37,664 bases of DNA from Planctomycetota bacterium (GTDB lineage: Bacteria > Planctomycetota > SZUA-567 > H5-PLA8): assembly GCA_026692735.1 (NCBI GenBank), contig JAPLOD010000044.1, positions 1-37,664 on the forward strand, in the 5' to 3' direction. A program made the translations under genes and the position numbers. This document shows, one piece after another, positions 8,146 to 16,315 of this stretch. Below the pieces are notes generated by a model. That model made no database searches and was not told the origin of the DNA. It saw only the letters and a list, made by a program, of their open reading frames with translations. The number at the start of each line of letters is the position of its first letter. The first letter of the stretch is position 1.

Positions 8146-8406
8146 GTGCCAACGCTGTCACGCTTCTATGGCATCGTCATTCGCATGCGCTTCAACGATC
8201 ACGCGCCGCCGCATTTTCACGCCGTTTACGGAGAGTACGAATTGCGCGTGGGCATTTGGCCGGTTAAGATTCTAAGTGGGGAGGCGCCACCACGGGTGCG
8301 CTCGATGGTCTTGGAGTGGGCGGCGCTTCATCAAGAGGAGTTGCGGACCGCCTGGGGCCAGTGTCGCGTTGGCGAGGAGCCGACACAAATCGCGTCGCTG
8401 GAGTGA
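8146..8406 (+). CDS. DUF4160 domain protein
   Basis: An 86-residue protein that matches the DUF4160 pattern closely: MPTLSRFYGIVIRM at the start, then the HAPPHFHAVYGEYELRV core with conserved histidines (residues 19-33), and a C-terminal helix VLEWAALHQEELRTAW. The start is GTG at 8146-8148; the next in-frame ATG would remove the conserved PTLSRFYGI start. DUF4160 genes are very often followed by DUF2442 genes, as here with 19 bp between. The biochemical role is not established. Its compact pairing and patchy occurrence suggest a toxin-antitoxin-like or otherwise mobile module, which is inference. The pair sits between two copies of a 103-bp repeat. Confidence 0.88.
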   Translation: MPTLSRFYGIVIRMRFNDHAPPHFHAVYGEYELRVGIWPVKILSGEAPPRVRSMVLEWAALHQEELRTAWGQCRVGEEPTQIASLE

Positions 8407-8425
8407 CTCGCAAAGGGATGGGAAT

Positions 8426-8701
8426 ATGTTTCACGTTATCACCGCGGCTATTCCTGAACCGGGCTGCAAGGTTCGCCTGACCTTCAGCGATGGCACGAGC
8501 GGCCTTGCGGATTTTGCCCCCGTGGCGGTGCAAGGCGGCGTCTTTGCGAAACTGCGTGATCCGCAGTTCTTCGCACAGGTCACCATTGGCGACAGGGGCC
8601 GGTCCATCGAGTGGCCCGGGGAACTGGACTTCTGCGCCGACGCGCTGTGGCAGGAATGCCACCAGCGTGACGCGGTGCCAGCGAATGCCAAGGCTTCCTG
8701 A
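8426..8701 (+). CDS. DUF2442 domain protein
   Basis: A 91-residue protein with the DUF2442 layout: two N-terminal strands ending in VRLTFSDGTSGLADFAP (residues 17-33), a middle helix segment FAKLRDPQFFAQVTI, then the conserved end IEWPGELDFCADALW (residues 63-77). In many members a short basic tail follows. ATG at 8426, preceded by GGGATGGGA at a plausible distance. It is encoded directly after DUF4160 and is probably co-transcribed with it. Some DUF2442 proteins have a DNA-binding helix at the C-terminus; none is visible here. The gene ends 6 bp before the second copy of the 103-bp repeat. Confidence 0.87.
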   Translation: MFHVITAAIPEPGCKVRLTFSDGTSGLADFAPVAVQGGVFAKLRDPQFFAQVTIGDRGRSIEWPGELDFCADALWQECHQRDAVPANAKAS

Positions 8702-8707
8702 GTTGAC

Positions 8708-8810
8708 CGCCAGGGCGCGGGAGTTCGCGGTGCGGGCCATGATCCTGCGCGCCAGCGGCCAGGGACGGTCCAACGACGCCGACGCACTGAACGCGATGTG
8801 AGGTGTTCGG
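8708..8810 (+). repeat. 103-bp direct repeat, copy 2 (orphan TPR gene tail)
   Basis: Without a start of its own, this copy still encodes the last 31 residues of the TPR protein and its stop (8799-8801). Of the six coding differences from copy 1, five are synonymous and one changes Lys to Arg, so the two tails diverged while both were under protein-level selection. That is unlike a fresh duplication or a neutral relic. Confidence 0.93.
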
Positions 8811-8827
8811 GCGCGTGTTGGCCTGCG

Positions 8828-8840
8828 CATTACGCCACGG
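8828..8840. repeat. 13-bp direct repeat, left edge of R-M island
   Basis: CATTACGCCACGG occurs here and again at 10507-10519, bracketing the two restriction-modification genes. At the right-hand copy, read on the minus strand, it is the last codons and stop of the small gene at 10509-10745. The left copy is therefore a stray piece of that gene's end. Confidence 0.7.
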
Positions 8841-8869
8841 ATACGCCCTCGCCAGGCGAGGGCGTATCC
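8839..8869. terminator. Perfect inverted repeat, possible terminator
   Basis: Arms of 15 bp (GGATACGCCCTCGCC and its complement) surround a single central A. The stem is strongly GC-rich, but no T-run follows on either strand, so it is not a standard intrinsic terminator. It sits just inside the left edge of the R-M island, 47 bp before the methyltransferase start. Confidence 0.5.
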
Positions 8870-8916
8870 TGCTGCAACCCATTGACTGAAAGCCCCCTTC
8901 TGGGTACGATGCGCCC

Positions 8917-9876
8917 ATGCTTGGCAACACTTACGGAATAACCGAATCCTTCGATCCAGAAGCACGCGCCGTGGTTTGGCCAGGGGACTGCCTGGACTTG
9001 CTCAGGACAATACCCACGGGGAGCATGCAACTCGTTGTCACGTCGCCGCCATATAATATTGGCAAGGAATACGAGAGGCGGCTCAAACTTGAGACGTACC
9101 TTGAACAGCAAGCCAAAGTTATAAGAGAATGTATCAGGGCTCTCTCGCCAAGGGGAAGCATCTGCTGGCAGGTGGGTAATTACGTTGACCAAGGAGCCAT
9201 TATACCACTGGATACGGTTCTTTACCCAATCTTCACAGAACGTGGGCTCAGGATGAGAAATCGAATCATCTGGCACTTTGAGCACGGTCTACACTGCAGC
9301 CGGAGATTCTCTGGCCGCTACGAAACCATAATTTGGTTCACGAAGTGCGAGGAATACACCTTCAATCTTGACCCTGTTCGCGTGCCCCAAAAGTATCCGG
9401 GCAAGAAGTATTTCAAAGGACCGAAGGCGGGGCAGTACTCATGCAACCCCCTGGGGAAGAACCCGGGCGATTTGTGGGTGATCCCGAACGTCAAAAGCAA
9501 TCATGTGGAAAAGACCAACCATCCGTGTCAGTTCCCCGTTGAATTGATCGAGCGATTGGTTTTGTCGCTGACGAACGAGGAGGATTGGGTTCTAGATCCA
9601 TTCCTCGGAACGGGCACAACAATTATCGCTGCGATTCGCCATGGACGGCGGGGTATGGGGGCGGATACCGTGCCAAAGTACGTCAAGTTAGCCCGAGAGA
9701 GGGTTCAACAGGAGATCGAGGGCAGTTTACAGACTCGCCCCATGAACAGGCCCGTCTACGACCCTGTTGAGGCGGGCAATAAGCTGACAGTTGCACCTTG
9801 GGATAGGAAAAGGACCGATTTGCAAACGGCGCTTTTCGAAGCACCCGCCAAGTATGGGAGAAAAGCAGCACGATGA
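8917..9876 (+). CDS. Type II DNA methyltransferase (beta-class, BstYI-type system)
   Basis: A 319-residue amino-methyltransferase. The catalytic motif TSPPYN (residues 43-48) precedes the SAM-binding motif DPFLGTGTT (about residues 227-235), the order of the beta class. An S/T-PPY motif is typical of N4-cytosine enzymes but is also seen in N6-adenine ones, so the modified base is not settled. It protects host DNA from the endonuclease encoded next. The stop codon overlaps the endonuclease start in ATGA (9873-9876), so translation is coupled. ATG at 8917 has no clear Shine-Dalgarno. The base composition is visibly less GC-rich than the neighbouring genes, which supports horizontal acquisition. 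Confidence 0.9.
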   Translation: MLGNTYGITESFDPEARAVVWPGDCLDLLRTIPTGSMQLVVTSPPYNIGKEYERRLKLETYLEQQAKVIRECIRALSPRGSICWQVGNYVDQGAIIPLDTVLYPIFTERGLRMRNRIIWHFEHGLHCSRRFSGRYETIIWFTKCEEYTFNLDPVRVPQKYPGKKYFKGPKAGQYSCNPLGKNPGDLWVIPNVKSNHVEKTNHPCQFPVELIERLVLSLTNEEDWVLDPFLGTGTTIIAAIRHGRRGMGADTVPKYVKLARERVQQEIEGSLQTRPMNRPVYDPVEAGNKLTVAPWDRKRTDLQTALFEAPAKYGRKAAR

Positions 9877-10484
9877 GGATCGCGGAAACGTATTCACACC
9901 TAAACGGTTTGGAATTCCTTCTCGTTCATAAGCCAACCCTGTGGAAGGAGATTCAAACTGTCGTCTCGGCGGTTGACGCGCAGAAGTGCAAGACCAAAGT
10001 TTCAAAAGAGAAAACAATGAAGGGAGAGTTGCTCTTCAGTCCGATTGAGATGAATGCCACATTCAAACGACTGCTTCGGGAAAAGTCATGGGAAGAGAGC
10101 CGCGTGAGTTACTGGGTGACCCGAAGCGAGAAGCTGATTCGAAAAACACTCACAATGCCAGCCGCCGAGCAGAAGAAAGAGATTGAGTGCGCCGGAGAGA
10201 AACCCATTTTCAGCTACAACCAAACGGATTTCGTTAAGGATCGTGTAGCCGTGGAAGTTCAGTTCGGAAAGTATGCCTTTGTGGCATACGATCTCTTCGT
10301 GAAGCACCTCGCCTTCTATGTAGGTGACCATATTGACCTGGGAATTGAGATTCTGCCCATGAAATCGCTCCAAAGCCAGATGAGTTCAGGAGTGGCCTAT
10401 TACGAGGGCGAGTTCTACAACGTTGTCAGGCAAGGCCGGGGCGTTCCAGCGGTCCCTCTGATTATCATCGGCCTCGAAGCCTGA
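9873..10484 (+). CDS. BstYI-family type II restriction endonuclease (predicted RGATCY)
   Basis: A 203-residue protein that I recognise as close to BstYI along its whole length: the N-terminal YSHLNGLE block, SKEKT (residues 44-48), SYNQTDFVKDRVAVEVQFG (about residues 110-128), the FVAYDLFVKHLAFYV block and a C-terminal YNVVRQGRGVP. The family (BstYI, BglII) uses a PD-(D/E)xK-type site; the D...ExQ pattern here (D118, then EVQFGK near residues 124-129) matches it. BstYI cuts R^GATCY, so that specificity is predicted but not shown. Length matches BstYI. It overlaps the methyltransferase by 4 bp. The island is bounded by 13-bp direct repeats. Confidence 0.9.
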   Translation: MRIAETYSHLNGLEFLLVHKPTLWKEIQTVVSAVDAQKCKTKVSKEKTMKGELLFSPIEMNATFKRLLREKSWEESRVSYWVTRSEKLIRKTLTMPAAEQKKEIECAGEKPIFSYNQTDFVKDRVAVEVQFGKYAFVAYDLFVKHLAFYVGDHIDLGIEILPMKSLQSQMSSGVAYYEGEFYNVVRQGRGVPAVPLIIIGLEA

Positions 10485-10506
10485 GATGGAACGCTGGTGG
10501 CCCGGA

Positions 10507-10519
10507 CATTACGCCACGG
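10507..10519. repeat. 13-bp direct repeat, right edge of R-M island
   Basis: Second copy of CATTACGCCACGG; it covers the last codons and TAA stop of the minus-strand gene that follows. Confidence 0.7.
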
Positions 10520-10745
10520 CTGGCTCAAGCACTTCCAGGCGGACCACATGCAGCATGCTGACGATATCCACGCGCTCGGCCATGCCCTCTTTGCGTCTGC
10601 TCGGGACGCCGACGGCGAGCGCCGTGCGGCTCACGATCGCCATCTCCGGGTGCTTCACATCGTAATGAGAGCCATCGGAGAGGTGCAGCCTGAACGGCTG
10701 GAAGGGACGCTTGCGGAGAAGATTGAGAATCTCGGACGGGTTCAT
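10509..10745 (-). CDS. Small conserved hypothetical protein (MNPSEILNLLRKRPFQPF type)
   Basis: A 78-residue protein with a conserved opening (MNPSEILNLLRKRPFQPFRL) followed by HLSDG and VKHPEMAIVSR. This is a family of short beta-rich proteins common in Planctomycetes and other PVC bacteria, to my knowledge of unknown function. The ATG at 10743-10745 has AAAGGGGGC five bases upstream; a longer frame starting 12 codons earlier lacks a ribosome site and loses the family start. It lies 72 bp downstream of rhaS on the same strand and may be the last gene of that operon or independent of it. Confidence 0.72.
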   Translation of the reverse strand: MNPSEILNLLRKRPFQPFRLHLSDGSHYDVKHPEMAIVSRTALAVGVPSRRKEGMAERVDIVSMLHVVRLEVLEPAVA

Positions 10746-10817
10746 GTGTGCCCCCTTTACTCGTTTGAAGCTATTCCCCATATCGGTGCTGTCAAGACGC
10801 GCGATCCTGAGTCACGG

Positions 10818-11855
10818 TCAAAAGTCATACTTGTCAATGTTCTCTTTTGTGAAGACCAGGATATCGCCGAGGAGGATGTTGTCGCCCGCGATCTGCTTCT
10901 CGCCCAGTCGGCCGGCTTTGAAGACCGTGGCGCCGGGCTTGAGCTCGCCTCTGGCCAGCGCGCGCGCGGCATAGACGGTGAGGTAGCCGAGGTCCCTGGT
11001 GTTCCACAGGATCACCGACTTGACCGTGCCGTCCTTGACGAACTCCTTCATGTCGTTGGGCGTGGACAGGCCCGTGACCATGATCTTGCCGGATTTGCCG
11101 GCGTCCCTGACCGCCTTGGCGGCGGCGGGGAAGGCCATCGAGGAGATGCCGAAGATGCCCTTCAGGTTGGGCCGGTCGCTGATGAAGCCCTGCGCCATCT
11201 TGAGCGCTTCGTTCTGGTCTTCGCCGGGATACTTGGTGTCAATGAGCTGGATCTTGGGATACTTCTCGGCGAGCCGCTCCTTCATGTGCTTCATCCATTC
11301 GTTCTGGTTGGCGGCGGCGGCGGTGGCGCTGATGATGGCCACTTCGCCTTCGCCGCCAATGTCCTTGGCCATGGTGTCCACGAGCGCGTAGCCGATGTTT
11401 TGCGCCGTCGCCTGGTTGACGAAGAACTCGCGGCTCTCGGGCGTGGCGTCCGCGTCCCACGAGATCACGTGCAGCCCCTTGTCGCGGGCCTTCTTCATGG
11501 CGGCGGTCAGCACGTCGGGGTTGTTCGGAGAGACGGCGATGACGTCCACCTTCTTCTGGACCCAGCGGTCTATCATGTCGGCGCTGGCCGTCGCGCTTCC
11601 ATCCGTGGGGCCGTCGTAGATCAGCTCCACGTCGCCCAGCTCTTTCGCCGCCTCCTGCGCGCCCTCGGCGCAACTGGTGAAGTACGGCACGCCTTTCCGT
11701 TTGGGCAGCAGCGCGACGGTGATCCGCTTCTTCCCCGAATCGCCGGTGGCCTTGGCGGAACTCGCTGCCCCGCCCGGCGAACCGTCGCCACAGCCCGCGA
11801 GCACGAACAGGAACGCCGCCACCGAAGCCAGACCCAGAACCGACACGCGCGCCAT
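10818..11855 (-). CDS. rhaS: Rhamnose-type ABC transporter substrate-binding lipoprotein
   Basis: A 345-residue periplasmic-binding-protein-like lipoprotein with a signal peptide ending in LAGC (Cys22). The fold is the type I sugar-binding family (RbsB/LsrB/RhaS). Motifs closest to RhaS are VELIYDGPTDGSA (residues 76-88), KKVDVIAVSPNNPDVL, VISWDADATPESR and the late SVILWNTRDLGY. It would deliver L-rhamnose to the permease pair encoded upstream. ATG at 11853-11855 follows GGGAGG with a six-base spacer. It is the distal transporter gene of the minus-strand operon, 51 bp after the permease at 11907. The substrate is inferred from similarity plus the neighbouring rhaA. Confidence 0.85.
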   Translation of the reverse strand: MARVSVLGLASVAAFLFVLAGCGDGSPGGAASSAKATGDSGKKRITVALLPKRKGVPYFTSCAEGAQEAAKELGDVELIYDGPTDGSATASADMIDRWVQKKVDVIAVSPNNPDVLTAAMKKARDKGLHVISWDADATPESREFFVNQATAQNIGYALVDTMAKDIGGEGEVAIISATAAAANQNEWMKHMKERLAEKYPKIQLIDTKYPGEDQNEALKMAQGFISDRPNLKGIFGISSMAFPAAAKAVRDAGKSGKIMVTGLSTPNDMKEFVKDGTVKSVILWNTRDLGYLTVYAARALARGELKPGATVFKAGRLGEKQIAGDNILLGDILVFTKENIDKYDF

Positions 11856-11906
11856 GGTACGCCTCCCTGTATCCCCGAGCGCCGAGTTGACGGCCGGAGA
11901 TCGGTC

Positions 11907-12890
11907 TCAGTCGCCGCGCCGCCTGGCTGACAGCAGCGAGTTCAGCAGCACCGAGACGATCAACAGCGAGCCGATCACGACCAAATTTAGCTCGGCCTTG
12001 CTCCAATGCCAACTCACGAACTCGCGCGTCTCGTGGATCAGCACGATACCGAGCAGCGTGCCCACGATCCGCCCTCGGCCGCCGAAGATGCTCGTCCCGC
12101 CCAGCACGACGGCCGTGATCACGTCCAGCGATATGCCCGCGCCGATGTCCGTGTTGGCCGTGTTCCTCCGGCCCACAAACAACAACGCCGCCAGGCTGGC
12201 CGCCAGGCCGGAACAGGTGTAGAGCAGCAGCTTGATCCGGTCCACCGGTATCCCGGAGAAACGCACCGCCGTCTCGTTGTGGCCGATGGCATACAGCGCC
12301 AGGCCGAATGCCGTCTTGCCCAGCACCACCGCCGAGACCAGCGCCGCGGCGGCAAAGATCAGCCCCGCGATCGGCAGGCCGCACACGCTGCCGCCGCCGA
12401 TCATCCGGAAGCTCTCGGGGTAGTTGGACAGCGGCATGCCGTGGCTTATGCCCACAGCCGTGCCGTAGTACGCCGCCAGCGCCGCCAGCGTGACAATCAG
12501 CGGGTGCACGCGGACCCAGGCCACGAACACCCCGTTCAACGCTCCCGCCGCCGCGCCCGTGAGCAGCGCGAGCGCCGCGGCCAGCGCTATCGGGAGGTCC
12601 CAGTGCAGGTACGCGGTGCCCAGGATCACGGCCGACAACGCCATGATGGAGCCCACCGACAGGTCAATCCCCGCGGTGATGATGATCAGCGTCATCGGCA
12701 GGCACATCAGCGCCAGTTCCCAGATGTGCGTGGACAGGTCGAGCTGTGTCTCCCAGGTCACGAAGTCCGGCGCCTGCCACCGGGCTCCGAGCATGAGGGC
12801 CGTCAGCAACGCCACGAGCACCAGCTCGTGCCAGTACGGGAAGTCTCGCAGCCCACTGCGGCGGGCAGCGTCGCCGGGAAGAGCGGTCAT
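11907..12890 (-). CDS. Rhamnose/sugar ABC transporter permease (RhaQ-like)
   Basis: A 327-residue integral membrane permease of the RbsC/BPD_transp_2 family, with about ten hydrophobic segments. The coupling and pore signatures are visible: TAGIDLSVGSIMALS (near residue 75), LNGVFVAW (near 120), LYAIGHNETAVRFSGI (near 215) and VVLGGTSIFGGRGRIVGT (near 270). The ATG at 12888-12890 overlaps the stop of the upstream permease in ATGA, so the two subunits are translationally coupled. A longer in-frame extension upstream is only the shadow of that neighbour. RhaP/RhaQ pairs form the heteromeric channel of rhamnose ABC transporters. Confidence 0.87.
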   Translation of the reverse strand: MTALPGDAARRSGLRDFPYWHELVLVALLTALMLGARWQAPDFVTWETQLDLSTHIWELALMCLPMTLIIITAGIDLSVGSIMALSAVILGTAYLHWDLPIALAAALALLTGAAAGALNGVFVAWVRVHPLIVTLAALAAYYGTAVGISHGMPLSNYPESFRMIGGGSVCGLPIAGLIFAAAALVSAVVLGKTAFGLALYAIGHNETAVRFSGIPVDRIKLLLYTCSGLAASLAALLFVGRRNTANTDIGAGISLDVITAVVLGGTSIFGGRGRIVGTLLGIVLIHETREFVSWHWSKAELNLVVIGSLLIVSVLLNSLLSARRRGD

Positions 12891-13906
12891 GCGCCTTCCC
12901 CCTGGCCGTGCCGGCGCCGCGCGAGGTGGTCCGCCAGAACGGCCGCCAGGATGAAGCCGCCCTGGATCGCCTGTTCCCAATACGTCGCGTTCTCGCTCAG
13001 CCGCAAGAACAGCAGGACGGAACCGATGCTGCACAGCAGCAGCACCGCCAGCAGCGAGCCGAAGACCGTGCCCTTGCCGCCGCTGATGGACGTGCCGCCG
13101 ACCACGACGCAGGTCACGACCAGCAACTCCAGCCCCTGCCCGATAGAGGATTCGACTTTGGCCAGTTGCGGCACGCGCACAATCGTGGCGACTCCCACCA
13201 GCAAGCCGGTGAGCGTAAAGACGAACAGCTTGATCCGCTGTTGCGACAAGCCGGCCAGAAATGCCGCGCGGGGATTGCTGCCGACCGCGTAGATGCGCCG
13301 CCCCAGAGGCATCATGTACACGAGGAAGGCGACCGCCGCGAGCACAGCCAGCGCGATCCATAAGCCGGCCGGGATGGACAGCACTGTGCCCTTGTCGAGC
13401 CAGCGCAGCGCGGGCGCGCACCGCGACACGTCAATGGAATCGTCGTATCCGGTCAGGAAGAGCTTGGTGACCCCCAGCAGCGCCATCATCATCCCCAGCG
13501 TCACGACGATGGACGGCACGCGCCCCAGCGTCACCAGCAGGCCGTTGACGAACCCCACGGCCATGCCCAGCGCCAGCACCAGCGCCACGGTCGCCCCGAC
13601 AGGCCACCCCAGGTACACCGACGAGGAGGTCGCGCCCAGCACCGCCGCCAGGAGGCCCATCAGCGAGCCGACCGAGATGTCAATCTCGCCCGTGACGATC
13701 ACCAGCGTGACCCCGCAGGCCACGATCGCCGTCGGCGCCGCGTTCACCAGCATGTTGCGGATGTTGCTGAGTTGGCAGAAGTTGGCGTTCTTCACGCTGA
13801 CCGCGGCCACGGTCGCCGTCAGCAGCACCAGCACCCAGAACTCACGGCGGTTGAGCTGCCGCCACAGCGAGGGCGCAGGAGCGGCGTTTGGCGGCGTCGT
13901 GTTCAT
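12887..13906 (-). CDS. Rhamnose/sugar ABC transporter permease (RhaP-like)
   Basis: A 339-residue RbsC-family permease. Membrane segments begin near residue 22 ([17 protein letters not shown]). Signature stretches are [15 protein letters not shown] (near residue 70), [19 protein letters not shown] (near 118), [16 protein letters not shown] (near 210) and [19 protein letters not shown] (near 270). ATG at 13904-13906 follows GGGGAGG and overlaps the ATPase stop (ATGA, 13903-13906). The chain of 4-bp overlaps ATPase-permease-permease shows one tightly organised operon read leftward. Confidence 0.88.
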   Translation of the reverse strand: MNTTPPNAAPAPSLWRQLNRREFWVLVLLTATVAAVSVKNANFCQLSNIRNMLVNAAPTAIVACGVTLVIVTGEIDISVGSLMGLLAAVLGATSSSVYLGWPVGATVALVLALGMAVGFVNGLLVTLGRVPSIVVTLGMMMALLGVTKLFLTGYDDSIDVSRCAPALRWLDKGTVLSIPAGLWIALAVLAAVAFLVYMMPLGRRIYAVGSNPRAAFLAGLSQQRIKLFVFTLTGLLVGVATIVRVPQLAKVESSIGQGLELLVVTCVVVGGTSISGGKGTVFGSLLAVLLLCSIGSVLLFLRLSENATYWEQAIQGGFILAAVLADHLARRRHGQGEGA

Positions 13907-15431
13907 GCGCCCGCCTCCCCGGCAGCCACGGTCGCGGCTTCCGCGAGCGCCAGTGCGAGGATCTTCTCCTGGGTGGCCTCGGCACGCGCGAACTCGCCGA
14001 CGATTCTCCCCGCGCGCATGACCAGGATGCGGTCGCTCATGGCGAGGATCTCGGGCAGCTCGGACGAGATCATGAGGATCCCGACGCCCTGGCGGGCCAG
14101 CTCGCCCATGAGGCCGTAGATTTCGGCTTTCGCGCCGACGTCGATCCCGCGCGTCGGCTCGTCGAGGTCAGCACCTTCGGGCTGCTGGCCAGCCACTTGC
14201 CCAGCACGAGCTTCTGCTGGTTCCCGCCGGAAAGCGTCTCCGCCGGCACGGCAGGGCTGGCGGCGCGCACGGCCAGGCTGGCCATGAGCTTCTCCGCAAG
14301 GGCGCGCTCGCGCCGGCTGGAGCGCAGGCCGAAACGCGTGAGCGATTTGAGCACAGCCATAGTCAGGTTGTCGGCGACGGACATGGGCAGGACCAGGCCG
14401 AGGTGCTGCCGGTCTTCAGGGACCAGAGCCACTCCGTGGCTCATCGCCGCCCGCACCGAGCCGCGCGGCAGAGGCTGCCCGGCCACGAGCACGCTGCCGC
14501 CGTCGGCCCGGTCCACGCCGAAGATTGCGCGTGCCACCTCGGACCGCCCCGCGCCAACCAGACCTGCCAGGCCCACGATCTCGCCCGCGCGCACGCTGAA
14601 GGAGATGCTCTCGAACACCCCCGCGCGGCCCAGGTCGCGCACTTCCAGCAACGCCGGGCCGGCGGCGGGCGGAGCGCCCCGCTCCGCCGGCACTGCCGCC
14701 ACCTCGCGGCCCACCATCAAGCGGATGAGCTTCTCGCGGTTCACATCCGCGATCGGCAGCGTGTCCACGTGGCGGCCGTCGCGCAGCACCGTGACGCGGT
14801 CGGCCAGATCGAAGATCTCCTCCATGCGATGGCTGACGTACAGCAGGCTGACACCCTCGGAACGCAACCGGCGGATGATGCGGAACAGCACCTCCGTCTC
14901 GCGGGACGACAGCGACGCCGTGGGCTCGTCCAGGATCAGGAGCCGGCAGCGGCTGTGCAGCGCGCGCGCGATGCCGACCATCTGGCGCTGCGCCACCGGC
15001 AGCTCGCCGACGGGCACGCGCTGGTCAATCCGTTCGCCCAGGCTGGCCAGCAGTTCGCGCGTGCGTTCCCGCATCCGCGGGCGGTCGAGCAGCAGGCCGC
15101 CCAGCCGGCGCGGCTCGCGGCCCACGAAGATGTTGTCCTCGGCGCTGAGATGCGGGAAGGCGGTGGATTCCTGATGGATGACGGCGATCCCCGCCGCTTC
15201 CGCGGCGCGGACGCTTCCCAGGTGCAGGGGCTTGCCGGAGACGAGCACGCGGCCCTGGTCGGGCACGTAGGAGCCGGCGAGGACTTTGATGAGTGTGGAC
15301 TTGCCGGCGCCGTTCTCGCCGCACAGCGCATGCACTTCCGCCGGGGCGATGCTCATGCCGACCTCCGTCAGCGCATGTACGCCGCCGAACGACTTGCTGA
15401 CAGAGATCACCTCGACGACTGGCGCGGTCAC
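13903..15431 (-). CDS. Rhamnose-type ABC transporter ATPase, frameshifted in second Walker B
   Basis: A duplicated RbsA-type sugar ATPase. First nucleotide-binding domain: Walker [10 protein letters not shown] (about residues 38-46) and Walker [14 protein letters not shown]. The second has the degenerate loop LVGAGRSE and signature LSGGNQQK. After KVL the frame breaks where ILDEPTRG should follow: the DNA reads CTGACCTCGACGAG where CTG-ATC-CTC-GAC-GAG is expected, so one base is missing at about 14167-14168. The remaining sequence ([17 protein letters not shown] to the stop at 13903) continues in another frame. The intact product would be about 509 residues. The start is GTG 15431; the nearest GGAGG is 12 bases upstream, a long spacer. 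If the deletion is genuine, the transporter is probably non-functional or weak. Confidence 0.85.
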
Positions 15432-15594
15432 CGGCGCGGAGAGCCTCCTGCGGTCGGAAAACGGAGAGCACCATTAGAGCCTATGTCAGCAGGCGTCATC
15501 GGCGTCTGCTTGCGGCGGGCGGCGCGTGGCTTCGTCAGACTGGCGACACCATACATATCTCCGAACGTTGCTCCTGGCAGCCCTCCGTGCCAAC

Positions 15595-15861
15595 TCACAC
15601 TGCTGTAAGCTCTTTGCGCAGCAAACGGCTGGCAAGAGACCCAGAGCGAATGTGGTACTTTTTGGCCCTCTGCCGCAGCATGTCCATCACGTCCGCGTCA
15701 ATGTCAATCTCAAACTTCCTGCCCTTCAGATCCACCTCGATCTCGACCTCGGAGAACGCCTCCGGATAGTCCGTTGTGTCGTGGCGGCCCCAGAAATCCC
15801 CCGCTTTCTCGTATGAGACGAACTCTGCGGGGATGGGGTCAATGTTTTTTCGCTTTGCCAA
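15595..15861 (-). CDS. CopG-type antitoxin (PF12441-like) of a BrnT-like pair
   Basis: An 88-residue protein. The N-terminal half resembles the CopG antitoxin family: [27 protein letters not shown], with the conserved FW..HD.TDY pattern (about residues 23-33). The C-terminal half is a ribbon-helix-helix candidate ([21 protein letters not shown], then a second helix). The start is TTG at 15859-15861, with AGGAGG four bases upstream and no ATG available. It overlaps the end of the upstream toxin-like gene by 23 bp. Such antitoxins bind and neutralise the toxin and repress their own promoter. Confidence 0.78.
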   Translation of the reverse strand: MAKRKNIDPIPAEFVSYEKAGDFWGRHDTTDYPEAFSEVEIEVDLKGRKFEIDIDADVMDMLRQRAKKYHIRSGSLASRLLRKELTAV

Positions 15862-16132
15862 AATACCTCCTCTCCGCCTGCGTCATGTCCCTGCCAGAAA
15901 TGGGCAGGGCGCCATCTGGCTTCTTGAAGATGAAGAAGACAACCAAGTACCGTCCGGCATCCGTGCGCCCGTACGCCGCATACACGTTCTCGCCTTCAAC
16001 GCGACCACGCTCCGCCTTGCGGAAGTGGGCCCCTGAACGCAGGACCTCTTCGACCTCCGCCGGGCCTACGCCGTGCTTCCAGCGCAGCTTCTCAATAAAC
16101 TGCTCCTTCCAGATTGTCCACCGTATTCTCAT
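15839..16132 (-). CDS. BrnT-like ribonuclease toxin
   Basis: A 97-residue protein with the BrnT-like outline: an N-terminal [19 protein letters not shown] helix (Lys-His-Gly of the family), a middle [22 protein letters not shown] sheet, and the C-terminal [14 protein letters not shown] helix that resembles the BrnT ending (ISARxMTxxERR). BrnT is a RelE-fold RNase. ATG at 16130-16132 has GAGG seven bases upstream; a longer open frame upstream lacks homology. Toxin precedes antitoxin, the order of brnTA. The pair lies between the divergent rha ABC operon and rhaA. Confidence 0.75.
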   Translation of the reverse strand: MRIRWTIWKEQFIEKLRWKHGVGPAEVEEVLRSGAHFRKAERGRVEGENVYAAYGRTDAGRYLVVFFIFKKPDGALPISGRDMTQAERRYFGKAKKH

Positions 16133-16315
16133 TGCTGGACCTCTACTGCTCATCATAGCGGCATGACACTTGGCATGCCACCGTTGAACACAATGGTTGC
16201 CGACGCGGTAGACACTGCGGCGGCGAGCGATTACAGTGGCGGTGTCCATACAGAGCCTGGCGCGGCTGAAGTCGCTGCGAAGAAGCAGCTTCACCTGCGA
16301 CGAAGGGAGAACGTC

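Noticed and set aside
8708-8870. Integron attC-like site after the DUF2442 gene
   Set aside because: Copy 2 contains an RYYYAAC-like GTCCAAC, but copy 1 does not and no matching GTTRRRY partner is present; no integrase nearby.
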